From positions 13,340,706 through 13,404,705 of the forward strand of contig NC_053417.1 in NCBI RefSeq assembly GCF_016859285.1: a DNA stretch of 64,000 nt. Direction: 5' to 3'. Under the pieces are notes generated by a model. It saw nothing but the letters and a program-made list of their open reading frames with translations, ran no database searches and was not told the origin of the DNA. This DNA is from Xiphias gladius. Its lineage: Eukaryota > Chordata > Actinopteri > Istiophoriformes > Xiphiidae. A program made the translations under genes and the position numbers. Shown here piece by piece: positions 49,451 to 63,379 of this stretch. Positions within the stretch are counted from its first letter, which is position 1; each line of letters starts with the position of its first letter.

Positions 49451-52400
49451 TACAGAATTGCACCAAAGAAAAGGTAACTGAACAAGGCTAAGTGCAAAAA
49501 CAAATACTCAACCTGTTTCAAAGCTAAAACACTGTTCAGTGTGAATATCGTCGTAGGACAACTGATAGAAAAGTGATAGACTGCGTCATATTCAGCAACC
49601 CCACAATACATAACACATTCAAGCATTGTATCCATATAATGGATGACTATGTCTTCGGTAAATCTCGAGCTTTATGTACTCAGCAGGTCAACAAACAGGC
49701 TAGGACTTAGGTTCAGGTGGGCCCAGTCTAAATTGGGCCTTACAATAGAGACAAGTGTTTTCTTGGCCCAGCAAATCCAGCGAGTCCTTCCTCCTGCATT
49801 TTAATCAGCACCAAACCAACCCAGAGGCCCAGGAACCCCAGACAGCCCAAGCCAGGATCCCAGCTCAAATATATCCCTACAGAATCTACCTATCTACGCT
49901 ACTAATAGATATGGGGGTTTTTTTTGGTCCAATGTAAATGTGGGAAGACCTTTTATTGTTCTTAGTTTTGATTTACTTTTTCATGTTGTGTGCGTTGTAA
50001 GGTGGCACTTTGCCACAGGGAGAGGGAATGGTAAACTCCTGGCTCCAAAAGTGTGCAAATTAACATGTTTCACTCTCCCTGAATGCTGGACAGGCATTGA
50101 AAAAGATATATTGTTTACATTCAGATGCTGGCCACCCGCTGCTTGCTTTTTCTTCCCTCCTGTTTCCCAATCACTGAAGAGACATGACCCATTTAAATGG
50201 TTGTTTACTTGCATTAGAAGAGGAGCCAAAGCCCTTCTCAATGAACTCTTGTCTACAATTCAATTAGAGTGGCCTTCCCAGCAGCACAGTTTTCCACATT
50301 ATACAATGCTCTACAGCCTCACTGCAACACAGGCTGAAATACGAAGACCAAGGAGAAGCAGTAGTCACACCTGCACCCACAAAAAGTCGAATCATGTCTT
50401 TGGGATATTGATCCTTCATGCAGAGTGTGGACAAGGCCAAACAGTGTTTTAACTATAAAGAATGGCCTGAGTATTGACCTAGAGTAGATGTGTTGGCATT
50501 CAGTTGCCTTTAAAGCTTCAAATGACGCAAGGAATGTAAAAATTAGATGTAAGATATTGTTTACCAGTTAGATTCAGGCTTCTCAGTAATAAAATGTATA
50601 AGTGGCCCATCACAGCTGTGGTCTGTTGTAATTGAGTTAGTGAAGTAAAGCACAGCAGGTATTCATAAGGCTTTTATTGTCAAGTTTCTGCATCCCTGAA
50701 ATTGTTTCTGCCTCAGAAGAGCTGTGTGTCCCTCAAACACGACAGAACTTTTCTTATTTTTTTTTAAGCCAGACGTTTTATTGCTGCTTTTCCTGTTGAC
50801 CTCTGACTAGACAACCATATAATAGGAAATGGCTGGAGTTTTTTTCCCCCTCTTTTTTCCTATTTTTGGAGTTTGTGGGAATATTTCACTTTCAGAATAG
50901 CTGAGTAACGTTTCAGCCCATTGAGAGTCAGGGGATCTACTTTTTTGTTGCTTAACGCTGCTTTTCATGTTCGTTACCTTTTCCAAAACCAACACTGTTA
51001 GATTTCATAAATGTCATAGTGCCATAAACCAAATATCCTGATTATTTATTTTTTTTGTACCATATTATTTTTAACCTGAATTTGTATCACTTGACCAAAT
51101 AGGTTTAATTCTGATTGTGTGGGTACTCATCATAAAAATTCCTTTTTTTTTTTTTTTTTGTTTGTTTGGAGATTCTGAGCCACTAAAAAAAAGCCCAGAG
51201 TTGTCCTCTCTGTCAGGATATCAAGCACTTTTTTGTTATAGCTGCTTGATAAATGTTCAAAATTGGCAACATAATGGCATCACAGTTTCTTGGATTGACT
51301 CTGCTTTATCAAGAAAAGCTGGAGAAGTAATGCGTAAAATTTAAGGACAGCTAATCAAATCAAAGGTTTCAATGTTTTTTCATGCTGTGTGCGACATAAT
51401 CCTAAATTAGTCTCTTAGCAAAAGGAGCACATAATAACATGATTGTCTACCAGTTACACAAGTGGATCTCTGCACACTATATGGATGTGAGTGTTTTTAT
51501 AAACTGAAGAGGAACTTATAAGGATATCTGGATCCAGATAGAATCTTGATCCTCTATGGATCAGGTGCATTAAGATTAATATGAAAACGTATTGCAGTGT
51601 ATCACTGGCGTGTCTTATGGTCTCTAGTAGGTCTAAGTCTTAACAGAGGGACCTCACAGTTCAAAATTGGTCATAACTATTTTAGTTGATTTCTTGGTAA
51701 TATGGTGTCTCCAAGTGCACATCTGTGAAATTCTAATCTTGCAAATTGATCAAAGATGGAATTAATCCAAACATAATGCTATTAAGCACAATTTAAGAGC
51801 TTTATTTCAAAATTTCCTCTATTGCATTATGTATGTCGTCTTTACTGTAGGTCAGAGATCACCAAGAAGGCACAGTTCAACAAATATAGGATGTTTGCTG
51901 TCCTCTTCAGTTGTTAAATTTAAAGATTTAAGCAGGCACCTTTCTAATGGTACTGCATTACATTGTGAGGAATATGATTTGGCAATGCTATATAGATGAA
52001 ATCTTCTATCAAGGTATATGTAATTTGATGGTGAAATGGTGTGATATAGTAAATTGATTTTTGAAATTCTTTATGAATATAATCACCAAGTATAAACGTG
52101 TATATTTTGCTAATCCAGTGAAGTCAGTGACTGACAAATCAAAGTACTTAACCATGCGAATGCAAAGATCATCAAAATTCCAATATAGGCCTATAGCAGT
52201 TGTGCTTATTGATTTGTACCATTTCCTACAATTGACCAATATGACCAGTCAGATTAAGGTGGTACTACCAGGGTTTAAGGGATATGGCAAAATTTTGGAC
52301 AGTTGACAAATTTATATAATCTGATGGTGTGCTGTCACACTGCCCAACCCTAGTTAGCCATTTGTTTGTAAAGCAGCTAAACCTTGCCAATTGTTAAATG

Positions 52401-53169
52401 TTAAAATGCAGCTTCTCTACCTGACATTGTGGCTAGGCTGGTCTATTCACTGTTAATAGTCCAATCCATCATTACATGATCTGTTCAATCTAGAAAATAT
52501 TTCTGACTGAGTGGAAGGAACTTGTTGGTCTTGTCTGTCTAGGTTCATTTCAGATTATGGTGAACCGGAAGGGAGGAAAAACAACGCCATACAGTCTTGA
52601 TCTACCGTCTGACTTCTGTAGACTTTAGATTAAGATGAGATGGTTGTGGGTAAATACATCACAATGATAGTACATCTTTGCTAAGGCTGTAGGAAAGGAG
52701 GCCATGGTCAGCAGAGACATGCTTCCTGTTGCTGTGTAATCATAATGTTATCAATCCGAGTTGGTATTTAGCTTTACATCTCAGATTTCTTAAGTCACAG
52801 GACACTGTCTTCTATATGTTTTATACACAAAACATCACATGAGAACAAAGCCACTGTTGAGGACTCTTAACAGCTCTGCAGCTAATATCAGTTGTCCACT
52901 GATTATCAAATGAATTGAGTTAAAACACTGAGTTAATTTCCTAAATGTAAACACGCACTGTAACAGATGTATGATGTATTTACAGCAGATTTCCCATTTT
53001 GTTATCATCAAAGGGCATGATGGCATGGTAAGGGTGGACTTATGTTTACCTTGTTCTGGTTTTTTACTAACATTTCCTGGTACAAACAGAAATATAGCTA
53101 ATTGGATCAGTGAATAATTAACTTGTTTGTCTTTTTTTTTTCCCTTCCCATGTCCTCTATTCTTTCCAG
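49451..53169. other. Probable spsb1 5' intron, nothing recognised
   Basis: No exon, RNA gene or named repeat was recognised. AT-rich with T runs (51142-51160). If the first exon is at about 48.4 kb, this is the remainder of a 4.7 kb intron in the 5' UTR. Confidence 0.35.
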
Positions 53170-53316
53170 GTAGACATCAAACAACACCTGGTTTGACCTT
53201 GGCTGTCTGCATCTAGTGGCAGAGGAGCAAAAACCTGTTTTCTTGGGTTGAAAGAACACAGTGGAGGAGAGGGTCTGAGGCTGATTACTCCCCCCATTAA
53301 TCTTTGAGGAGGGGGG

Positions 53317-53350
53317 GAGGAGGAGGAGGAGGAGGAGGAGGAGGAGGAGA
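53317..53350 (+). repeat. (GGA)n tract in the spsb1 5' UTR
   Basis: About eleven GGA/GAG units on the coding strand, ending 32 bp before the spsb1 ATG and downstream of the inferred 3' splice site at 53169. It therefore would be in the mature leader. Confidence 0.85.
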
Positions 53351-53382
53351 AGCAAGAAGGATCTGTTATAACGACCCCGAGC

Positions 53383-56185
53383 ATGGGGCAAAAAGTCCCA
53401 GGTGGCATCAAAACCATTGATATGCGGGATCCGGCATTCAGCCCCCTCAAGCTGGAGCTACAGGCCCTGAGTCACACCAAACCGTCTCGACTGGATCTGC
53501 TGCTGGACATGCCACCTGCCAGCCTGGACATCCAGGTCCAGCACTCGTGGAACAACGATGACCGTTCCCTCAACATCTTTGTCAAGGACGACAACAAGCT
53601 GGTGTTTCACAGGCACCCTGTGGCACAGAGCACGGACGCCATCCGAGGCCGTGTTGGCTACACAAGGGGATTGCATGTGTGGGAGATCAGCTGGGCCATG
53701 CGTCAGAGGGGCACACACGCTGTGGTTGGAGTGGCTACAAGTGACGCCCCACTACACTCGGTGGGCTACACAGCTTTGGTAGGAAGCAACCCTGAGTCCT
53801 GGGGCTGGGACCTGTGCAGGAGTAAACTCTACCATGATGGCAAGAACCACCCAGGAAAAACCTACCCAGCCTTCCTCGAGCCAGACGATACCTTCATAAT
53901 ACCAGACTCCCTCTTAGTAGTCTTGGACATGGATGAGGGGACTCTGGGTTACATAGTGGATGGACATTATCTAGGGGTGGCATTCAGAGGACTTAAAGGC
54001 AGGAAGCTGTACCCGGTGGTGAGTGCTGTGTGGGGACACTGTGAAATACGAATCCGGTACATAAATGGTCTCGATCGTAAGTACAAACTTTTAACCTTTA
54101 AAATCTTTCTCGGTTATTCTTTTCTCTCCTGAGCGACAGTGTTTTGTGATCCATGATGATGTCTTGTGTACAGCTCTTGCGTAACCAGAGACAGAATTTA
54201 TTGATGCAATGAACAAAGGTGTGACAGTTGAGGGTTTGTCATAGTAAACAGGACATATTACTGCAGATGGGGTTACTGTAGAGCAGCATTATTGTCTCTG
54301 ACTTGCATTGGTATGGCTGCCTCTCAGCTATTATGTAAAGCAGTACATGTGATTACATGACTGATTTGCCGTCCGGATTACATATAAATTAATATTTAAC
54401 TGTATCCCTGACTTGTTTTTTTTCTCATGAGAATGATGTCACTGTATCCTGCTCTCAGTAAGGAGTTAACAAGAGTGAAGACATGATCCCACTATAACCT
54501 GCCGTAGCTTTTGTCATTAACTGTACTTTGCCTTTGTTTTTAAATTAGGCTGTGGTGCCGCCTCTATATTTTTTAGTGTTCATCACTTTAAAACATCCAA
54601 TGGTTCATGTACAAAAAAAAGAAAAAGAAAAACAAGCTGCTTGTTTTTCCACCAGACAAATGTAAAATGATTCCAATTGGATTAATCCCAATTTTTCCAT
54701 GGTGAGAGGGTCATGAGCTTTCAATGAGGAAACACAGGTGCGCATCAAAACATGTTGTACTACCCACATGTCCCAAGTGCTCTGTGCTCATTAGATTTTT
54801 ATGTTAAGCTCAGATCCCTCGACCTAGTTTAGGTCTTTGAAAAATGAGTGATATAGATGCAGTGATATGCATTAAAAGCATTTAGTTTGATATGACAATG
54901 GTCTTACTGTTGGATGTGGAGCAGGTAAATACCTGATCTTATACACTGATATTCAAATCAGTTAAGTCTCACAGTATGTAGTTAATGTTGTGGCTGTTTG
55001 GATCCAGTACACAGTGTTGGTACTGCAGCTAAAAGATATGGCCAAGTACAATTAATATTTTATTTGTCTTTACATCCACAAAAAGTCAAAATAACCACAA
55101 ATGCCAGTAGATCTGTATATTGAATGTCAATACTTTTTGAAGGCAGAACAAAATCTGTCTGTAGCAGATATTAAATTGTCAAGTACCAAAAATTTTCTGA
55201 CTGTTCAGTCACATTCTTAGTCTTGTTTGTTTATTCTTTGATCAATTATTTACTTATCAAAATCACAAATTTTATTATTTTTAGACATTATTTGAAGTTT
55301 TCATATGGATTCTTAAATTTTAAGACTTTAGAGATTTTTGCGTTTTTTAAATTAAATGGGGTTTGTAGAAAAATGTTTATATTCCTTTTTAAGTAAAAGT
55401 ATAGTATCAGTATAGATACTAAAATTGCATATCGTATTGAGCCTGCTATTGAAATTTTCAAGATACCGACCCTTAATGTCCATCAGATTAAGAGTCATTT
55501 TTTTCTGACAAGCAGTCAAAAAAACCATAGATATATTACTTTATAAAAATGATGAACAGATTATCAAAATTATAATTTAATCAAATATTTTATCAAGCAA
55601 CTAATTGTTATGGCATTACTATCCAATATATTACCTGATGTGTTATACCCTACCATTTGATCTACAGTAAACTACAGTACAGACATTGGCTGGATATTTA
55701 TTAGTTTGATGCTCTTCTCAGTCAACACTCAGGGTAGTAGGGAAAATTCCACGGGAGTACCAAGATGTGTTAAAACCTCCTCCGGGAATATTTGTTTATT
55801 TCATTACTTCAGGGTTACTTCCTTGAATATCCTCCATCTGATGGAGCCTGCATAGACTGGGGCCAACATCTTGTTTTAAGATTTATTTCTATTTTTAAGT
55901 GTTAAACAGCTCAGATTTTGACCACCACATCAACTGATGGCAACTTGAACTGTGGCAAATGATTTTAGTATATTTTAGTTCATCTCTTTCAAATAAAGAA
56001 ATGGCTTTTATAGCCTAGAAAAACTCTTACTGTGTGTATTCTCTTTCCTCCCTCCAGCTGAACCTCTCTCTCTGATGGACCTGTGTAGGCGTTCGGTGAG
56101 GGTGGCGTTAGGAAGAGACCGTCTGAGTGAAATCCATAGACTGCCCCTGCCGGCCTCTCTCAAGAACTACCTGCTCTACCAATGA
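53383..56185 (+). CDS. spsb1: SPRY domain- and SOCS box-containing protein 1 (273 aa)
   Basis: Coding exons 53383-54076 and 56058-56185, joined in phase 1 (GAT C|GTAAGT ... CAG|CT GAA), give 273 residues, the length of human SPSB1. The N-terminus [17 protein letters not shown] and blocks [75 protein letters not shown] and [15 protein letters not shown] make the SPRY/B30.2 domain (about 55-233). The SOCS box (about 234-273: [19 protein letters not shown], then [14 protein letters not shown]) contains the Elongin B/C-binding BC box and a Cullin-5-type region. The family recruits substrates such as inducible NO synthase, PAR-4 and the TGF-beta type II receptor to a Cullin-RING ubiquitin ligase. 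The ATG is preceded by GAGC, a fair context, and matches the known start. Confidence 0.97.
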
Positions 56186-56660
56186 TGGCCCCGACGGTCA
56201 TAACACACACGGCACAGCTTCCTCTCTTTCTCATGTTTCTCTGGGATCCTTCTTGGGTTGAACCCGTTTGACAGCATTGCTCGAACCTCCAGGACTGACT
56301 CAGCCTCATGAATGATTCAACAAGTATGCTTCTCTGTCAGTGGCTGGACTCAATCTTGAGTTTCTTATCCTGTTTTTATGACTCTTTGCAATTGTATTCT
56401 CTAACTTTAAAAAATCAGGAATCACTGAGCACTATGCACACGCTGATCTAGACGATGCCATGACAGTCACCATATTGGTGAACCTCCTCCAGTTTTTAAG
56501 TTAATGTGGCATATGTAGTCAGTACCTCTGCTGTGAACTCCAGGCTTTATGATTTATGAATTTCTATCTTGTAGCCTTTTAAATTTAAATGCTATTGTGC
56601 TAAAAAAAAATTGTGTGATGCAAATCGAACTTGGTGCAGAGGTGCACTGTCAGTATCTGA

Positions 56661-56675
56661 CCACAAGGTGGCATC
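56661..56675 (+). promoter_or_regulatory. CTCF-like motif in or near the spsb1 3' UTR
   Basis: CCACAAGGTGGCATC resembles the CTCF core, with weaker flanks than the site at 15003. Motif match only. Confidence 0.3.
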
Positions 56676-56757
56676 AATACACACCTCAACTCCTCAAATT
56701 AAGAATTATAACATGAAATCCTAATTGCTTTTAGAAAATGTGTTTTTTAAAGTGGAT

Positions 56758-56763
56758 AATAAA
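56758..56763 (+). terminator. spsb1: Candidate poly(A) signal of spsb1
   Basis: AATAAA 573 bp after the spsb1 stop, within AT-rich sequence. A later ATTAAA near 57620 is an alternative for a longer 3' UTR. Confidence 0.45.
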
Positions 56764-59700
56764 TAGAAATTGCTGTTCACACAACACAGAAACAAGATGC
56801 TGACCACTCCATTGTGAGTCTGTAGTGCAGTTTGGATGGATGCACTGTGAGGCAGCTGAAGAGCAGCTCTGACCAGTCACTGCACTCACTCAGTTTTCTC
56901 TGTTATATAGATGTGTCCCATTGCTTATCATCAGGCATCCGACAGGAACATCATAAGCAGGAACGAAAAGATATTGTCACTGTGATTATTTGTAGCATGC
57001 ATCTGCAGGAAATTTTTTCAATACAATCAGTGTTTTTTTTGTTTTTTTAAATTTTCTGTCACTCCTGCTTTTTGTAGTTCAGTAGTTGTCGACCACATGC
57101 TGTCGAGGCCCAAGAGTGCTCTTTTATTAATTCAACCAGTCTCATCTGCTGATTTCACTGGTTTGCACACATTAAACCAGAGAATGGAAATCAACCAGGG
57201 AAATAGTGACTGTAGTGTAATGGTTAGTTGTAACGAAACCCTGCCACTCTTGGGTCTCACTGCCACGTAGCTGAGAACCATTGATGTAGTGTTTTGTGTT
57301 TTATGAGATGGGGGGGCAGACTATATAGGTGAATGGCTGGCGTTGTGCCTGAATCAGCAAACTTCAGATTTAAGGCAATGTAATGACAGAAAAAGACAAT
57401 CCACAAAGTGCTGCACAAATGTAATAACAAAAAAGGTCAGATTGCCAACATATCGTCAAATGCCATATCATAGACCTCTTGACTCTAGTATTTTTAAATG
57501 TGCAGACGTGTACACATTCAGCACTCAGCTGGATGTGGACACACTGTGCCACACCTTACTTTTCCTTGCTTGCAGCTTCCATTTTATTTGTATTCCTTGT
57601 TGTAGATTTGTAAGTATCTATTAAAGATTATTTCAAATTATCTATTGTGCATTGTGTATTGTACAAGGGTCTATTGTAAAAGCATCAACAAACTTCAAGC
57701 TATGGGGGATGGACAAATTCCCATTAATTGCTGCAAACTGTGTCCTCAAAAGCTAATAATAGGAGTAGAATCAACACCTGAAGCACATAAATTCATTTGA
57801 GGCAGTGTCTAACTCGATGCAAAATTACTTTAGATTTTGTTAATACAATATTATTGGATGACTGCACATCCATCCCCTGTAATTCTGAGATGTAATGGAC
57901 CAGTAATGTGTTCGAGGTCCCCACAAAACCATGATCCACCCACACAGGTGTTTTCAATTATTTTGCATGGTTTAACATCTTGTCAGGACAGGGTGGGCGT
58001 GTAGATAGTCTCTGCTAGATTGACATCTCTCCCTCTCCTGTTAGTTTTGATGCACCCATAGGCCTTTTTTCACAGAACACATTGTGACCTGTCCCAGTAG
58101 GAACATCACAGGTGTAAATATTAAAATTAGCGATGGCTAAATTTCATTTAGCTAGTTCAGTTTCAGGGTTCTGGTGTTGTGCATGCCAGCTAACTGTACA
58201 CTGTCAGAGCTTACTGGGAAACTTAAGTAGAGCAGAGCCATTGATAATGTTTGTAACACCTATGCTTTCCGCACAATGACAAGTCAAAATCTCTGCTGTC
58301 AAAAATAGGGCAGGACATATCAGTACAGGGAGTTTGTTGACATCACTCAACCTGATCAGAGGTCAAATCAGCCAAAATAGTCAAACACCAGTGTGGATGT
58401 GCAGGGCCTTTATCGTCTCAGTGACAAAACGGGAATCTACCAGCAGTGAGACTGATGGAGATTTTAATCCCTCTGTCCCTGTTACTTCAGTCTCCACCCG
58501 CTATTTCAGTTTTACTTGCACACAGAAACTGTGACAAAAAGATTAGGATAGGCAGTGGAGTTGCATATACGTAGGCACGCCGGCTACACACAAAGTATTT
58601 ACCAAGCAAAAGTCTATTTTTACCACAGCATTTAGAAACTACAGGGACAATAGTTTTCAGAAACTGAATCTTTTGACCCTGTCTATAAATAGTACTGGGC
58701 CCCCTTGTAATGTATCTACTTCCCCTTCTGAAAGTCAGTGAGATGTGGGGGCCACAATTTCAGGGTGGTGGGAAATGTCACATTTCCTAAAATAATGTGA
58801 AATATAGCTTGGAACATGGAAGTGACTACACACACAGCACTCACATCCATATTCAAACCCAGTTTAGTTGTCTGGGATGTGTAACTCTGGTTTATTTAGC
58901 ACTTGGTTGAATGTATAACTCTAAGCCACACCACATGTTTTATTTGATTTTTATGCATATATTCAATATACTGTGAAAATGTTACCAAACTACAAACTAG
59001 ATATGATGAAAAATGATCACAGTTTACGGAATTAAAAAAAAAAATCCTTCAGCCTGTTGCTGCTGCCTCAAAAAAAACAAAAAAACAAAACAATAGTTTA
59101 CTCAACACCTGGATTTTATTAGCTCATTAACGGCTGTTGCAACTAACTAACTAACCTGCAAAGACTTTAATATTCATTGAGTTATGCCAAATTGCATGGA
59201 AAATTTATTAATTTAATTCATTTTGACTCACACTTTAAACTTTGTTAAACTAATGCTGCCTTAATACTCTGCATTACAGTAGATACATAAAGATTTGGGC
59301 ACAGAGATAATATTCACCGAGCAGGTTTACACTGAAATACTACTGAAGATAAGGCACACAAATTCTGAGCGCTTAAAATGTACATGAAGCCAGGCATGGA
59401 GGGAGATCAGTCTTAAAGGGGGCAGGGAGTGGTGGGATGGGCGTGGGGGGATTGGAGCATCTGTCACTGCTGCATCAGTCTCCAACTACTGTGACAATTT
59501 CACTGATACAGAAACTGAGACAATTTAATCCCTGTAATGGTTTAGCTTTTTGCACAAGGCACAGGATTAGGTTCAGTTAAGTTTATGTGCGCACACGCAC
59601 ATTAAAAGCACACAAACATCTTGTTTAGCAGCTGAGTCAAAGAAACCCAGGGAGATTACTGAAAGCCTCAAACAACCCTGCTGGGATCTAAACTGCACCT

Positions 59701-59948
59701 GCAACTTAACAAGGCCACTAGTTCAAAAACAACACTACAATGATTGAAGATAAGACAAAAAAGAGCCAGTAAGAGGAATGAAACTAAAAACAGCTTGTGG
59801 ACAAAAAAAAACAACAAAATAGGATTTCTGAATTTCACCTCTCCACAGGCAGAGCTATGAGGAAGTGTCCTGCAGCTGCAGGTTCCATATTTGGACGCTT
59901 GGTGTCAGCATTTCCAACACATCATCCAGTCTCATTGTTGGGTCAAAC
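56764..59948. other. Spacer between spsb1 and slc25a33, no gene
   Basis: Contains the remainder of any long spsb1 3' UTR. Otherwise only short open frames without recognisable products are seen. Confidence 0.4.
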
Positions 59949-60645
59949 ACTGAATTTAAGTAAAAGTAACAATACAACAGTGTAAAAAATACTCCATTAA
60001 AAGTACACGTACTGCATTCAAAATCCCACTCGAGCAGAAGAAAAGAAGTATTATCGGCACGTTTGCTTAAAGTATCAAAGTAAAAGTACTCATTCTGCCG
60101 AAGTATGCCCCCTGTGACTGATATATTATTGTATATGACATTATCAGATTGTTAACATTTATGTCTCAATATTAGCAGCATTTTACTGCATACAGTTGCT
60201 GGTCGGGGTGGAGCTAGTTAGTAGGTTATGAAATGATTAATGGAGACTGAAGAATAACAAAGCTCTTCCACACAAAGTTGTATTCATTCTTTGGACTTTA
60301 GACTGAATCTTTGCTTATTTTGTGAAATATTGAATAAATATACCTCTTTGGTGAAACTGCCAAAAAATCATCACATCTAAATGGAAAAGGAACTCCAACT
60401 AGACAATGCTTTAAAAAAAAACACTGGTTTAGTCTTGGTCAATGTGTTATATTACGTAAGATCATCCGTGTGTTTATGTAAAACCTTAAACTGAAAAGTA
60501 ACCAGTAACCAGACCTGTTAAATAAATGTTGTGGGGTAAAAAGGACATTTCCTTCTGAAATAAAGTGGAGTAGAAGTGTGAAGTAGCATAATATGGAATT
60601 GCTCAAGTAGAGTAGAAGTACCTGAAAATTGTACTTAAGTACAGT
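59949..60645. mobile_element. Dispersed TIR element (family D) with AGTAAAAGTA / TACTTAAGTAC ends
   Basis: Begins ACTGAATTTAAGTAAAAGTA and ends GTACTTAAGTACAGT, an imperfect inverted repeat. Internal blocks TACAACAGTGTAAAAAATAC, TAAAAGTACTCATTCTGCCG and AATTGCTCAAGTAGAGTAGA match a repeat I know as frequent in percomorph genomes. About 700 bp, no coding capacity; non-autonomous DNA transposon. Confidence 0.65.
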
Positions 60646-62477
60646 CCTTGAATAAATTAGTTAAACTTAGTTACTCTTAGCCACTGGTAACAACATTAAA
60701 ATATATTTGTTTTACTTGACACACCTCAGAGGTCGGTTCATTTACAGAAGCTTAAATTAGACCATTCACACTTGCAAGACTGATAAAAAAGGAGATCCAA
60801 ACCTTGTTATACAATATGTCAGACTACGTTGCTCACTCTAATAAAACAGTGAAGTAAATAACAAAGGTTTAAATACATTGGAACAAACTGAATTCAGATC
60901 TTCAGTGTCAATGACCAAAATAAACTGAATCCCAAGTTCAATGTTTTCATGTCAAACACAGATCTGATGTACATGGTCAATACAGGATGGCAAAAAAGTT
61001 GTTTTGATTTCAGACAGGTCAAAAGACAAGCGCAGCTGGTTTGACCAGGTTGTTTTGACACAATGGATGTTAATGTGCAGACATACAGAGAAACAAGCTG
61101 TTTTTCTGGGGTGATTGAGTAACTTATTTTTCTGTAGCTTACCTCAGGGTGAAACCAGGAGTTACATTGCAACTTTTATTGCACACCGCTCATTGGTGGG
61201 CGGCACATATCATAACATCACGTGCTCATTATTGTACAATTAACAGTCATGGTGTCATGTTTTGTCTCCAATTAAAAACAAGGTCTTTGTTGTTCTTCCT
61301 GCAGAAGAAGACGGATGATGTTCTTTATCTCAATTTTTTTTTTCCATTCCTGTACTTCTGTTTCTTATCAGAACTGGAACAGGCTAATTATAGGAAGGCA
61401 AATAGTTTGATGAGAGCTGCTGTAGCAGCAGGAGGTAATAAATATCAGATAACTGGTTTGAGATAAGCATGCAGATCAGAATGTACCATTGTAATATATG
61501 ATGACCTTTGCAGGACATAAGTGTGATTGGACTTTGTGAGTGCAGTTTGCACTGCATTTACAAGCCTTAAAAAAATGTTTTTTTTTAAGGACATTTAGGT
61601 TTCTTTTTATAAAGATATCTGCTTTCAACTATACATGTAACAATATATTTTTATTGCTTTTTCATACTTTTAATGCTGTGATTTTTTTTGTTTTTTTTTA
61701 CAATATGTACTGCATGCATTATATAACTCAAACCCAAATTTAATAAATGTAATTTAGATTATTTGGTAACACTTTATAACACAGCCCTTGATTTAAAGTG
61801 CAATTTCATTGCAAGAAGTATGTACCAGTAAAATAGTTGCCAGTTCCTGTTGGTACTTAAATGTAGGTACAGTGGAAAAATAACAAGACTACAACAGGAG
61901 TAATAATTGGGCATTTTAGTGGAAAGGAGAAATAAATTTTGCCAAGTAGAGTTTGGGGAAAATGATATCAACAACCTTGTTCTTACTGTATAATTAAAGA
62001 GTAGAAACAGTAGGACAAGAAACACTTGATATAATACAGCCGCATAAGCTACCTCGTTCTTACCATGTAATTAAAAGAATTAAAACAAACATTAAAGATT
62101 AGCCATGTTTGATCCACCCACATATATATGCGGTGTGTTTGTTTGTGTGGACAGTGTTGGGCTGGAAAGGGAAAATAGTGGCACAAAGAGGGAATTCTGT
62201 ACTAAAACAAATGTAACTCTGGAAGATGAACACTTGATTTGTATAACTCAGATAGCTGACGCCTTATATAAGCTTCAGATAAACTTTTTTTTTTTTTTTT
62301 TTTAAATTGCGAACCTATCCCTTTAAGTACCAGTTGGAACCGATAACTATTGCATTAGAACTTTATTCATGATTAACCTCCTAGGGGGTCTGTCCTTGGG
62401 CAGCTGTTGACCCCCACAATGCATGACAGTTTCATCAGTTCCGCATGCACACAGAAACCAACTAGACCTGAACTGCT
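60646..62477. other. Spacer, no gene recognised
   Basis: AT-rich sequence with T runs (61568, 62286-62303) and no exon that I can support. Confidence 0.35.
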
Positions 62478-62840
62478 TAGTTGATTTATCGATTGGATAA
62501 TTGACAGACAAATAATTAGCAACAATTTTGATAATTAGTTGTGCAAGTCATTTTTTATGCAAAATTGCCAAAAATTAGAGCTTCCATTCCAGTTCCAGCT
62601 TCTCAAATGTGAATATTTTCTAGTTCCTCAGTTTTCTGATAGTTAATCTTTGGGTTTTTGACTGTTGGTCAGAAAAAAAACAAAAAACAATTTGAATATG
62701 TGAACTTAGGCTCCAGGAAATAATGATGAGCATTTTTCACTATTTGCTGACATTTTTAAACACTGAACAATCAATTGATTATCAAAGGAAATAATGTCAG
62801 AGGTTCTGATAATGAAAATAATTGTTGGTTGCAGCCTTAT
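62478..62840 (-). mobile_element. Palindromic MITE (family C, copy 3, inverted)
   Basis: The right edge reads TTGTTGGTTGCAGCCTTA, the complement of the GGCTGCAAC end. The left edge TTGATTTATCGATTGGATAA is the complement of the other terminus. The internal TTTGGGTTTTTGACTGTTGG block is the complement of that in copies 1 and 2. Confidence 0.7.
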
Positions 62841-63379
62841 AGTACTTCTGCGATGAAAAAATACTACATGGCCCACTGCAAGTTTTTTTGTGTATTAACT
62901 ACTTGACACAGACAAAAATTGAAGCCTATTGATAAAACACAACTTTGCAACACATTGTACTAAAACAATCTGCTCGTAAAGCTAGATTTTGACACAGGGT
63001 CCCTCTACAAGACAAAAATGTAGAATGGGGAAACGGGGAGAGTGAATTTCTAGAAATTTCTAACAAATTCAGGATTATTCAGATTATGTAGACGAGAATG
63101 AGATGGAGTACACCACGGAATTTTTTTTTTTTGGGGGGGGGGGTCCATTGAGTTTGGGTTGCCTGGTTGGCAATCCAGCCTTGACATTATGCACACAACA
63201 AAGTTACACTTTAAATCGTGGGCTGTGCGATAAAGTCTTACCGGACATAACAATTAAGTCTCTAACTTTGTACTGAAAACGGTGAAGGTCAGGGGGGACT
63301 CGGCAGTTCGAAACGTTGTTTTTTTGGGAGCTCTCTTTGCTGTCGGGTACAGTTGGGTAACAACTTGAGAGATGGCCAA

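Noticed and set aside
49940-50452. Plus-strand open frame of 170 codons
   Set aside because: It has no recognisable domain, a composition like noncoding DNA and no matching splice sites; it lies in the probable 5' intron of spsb1.
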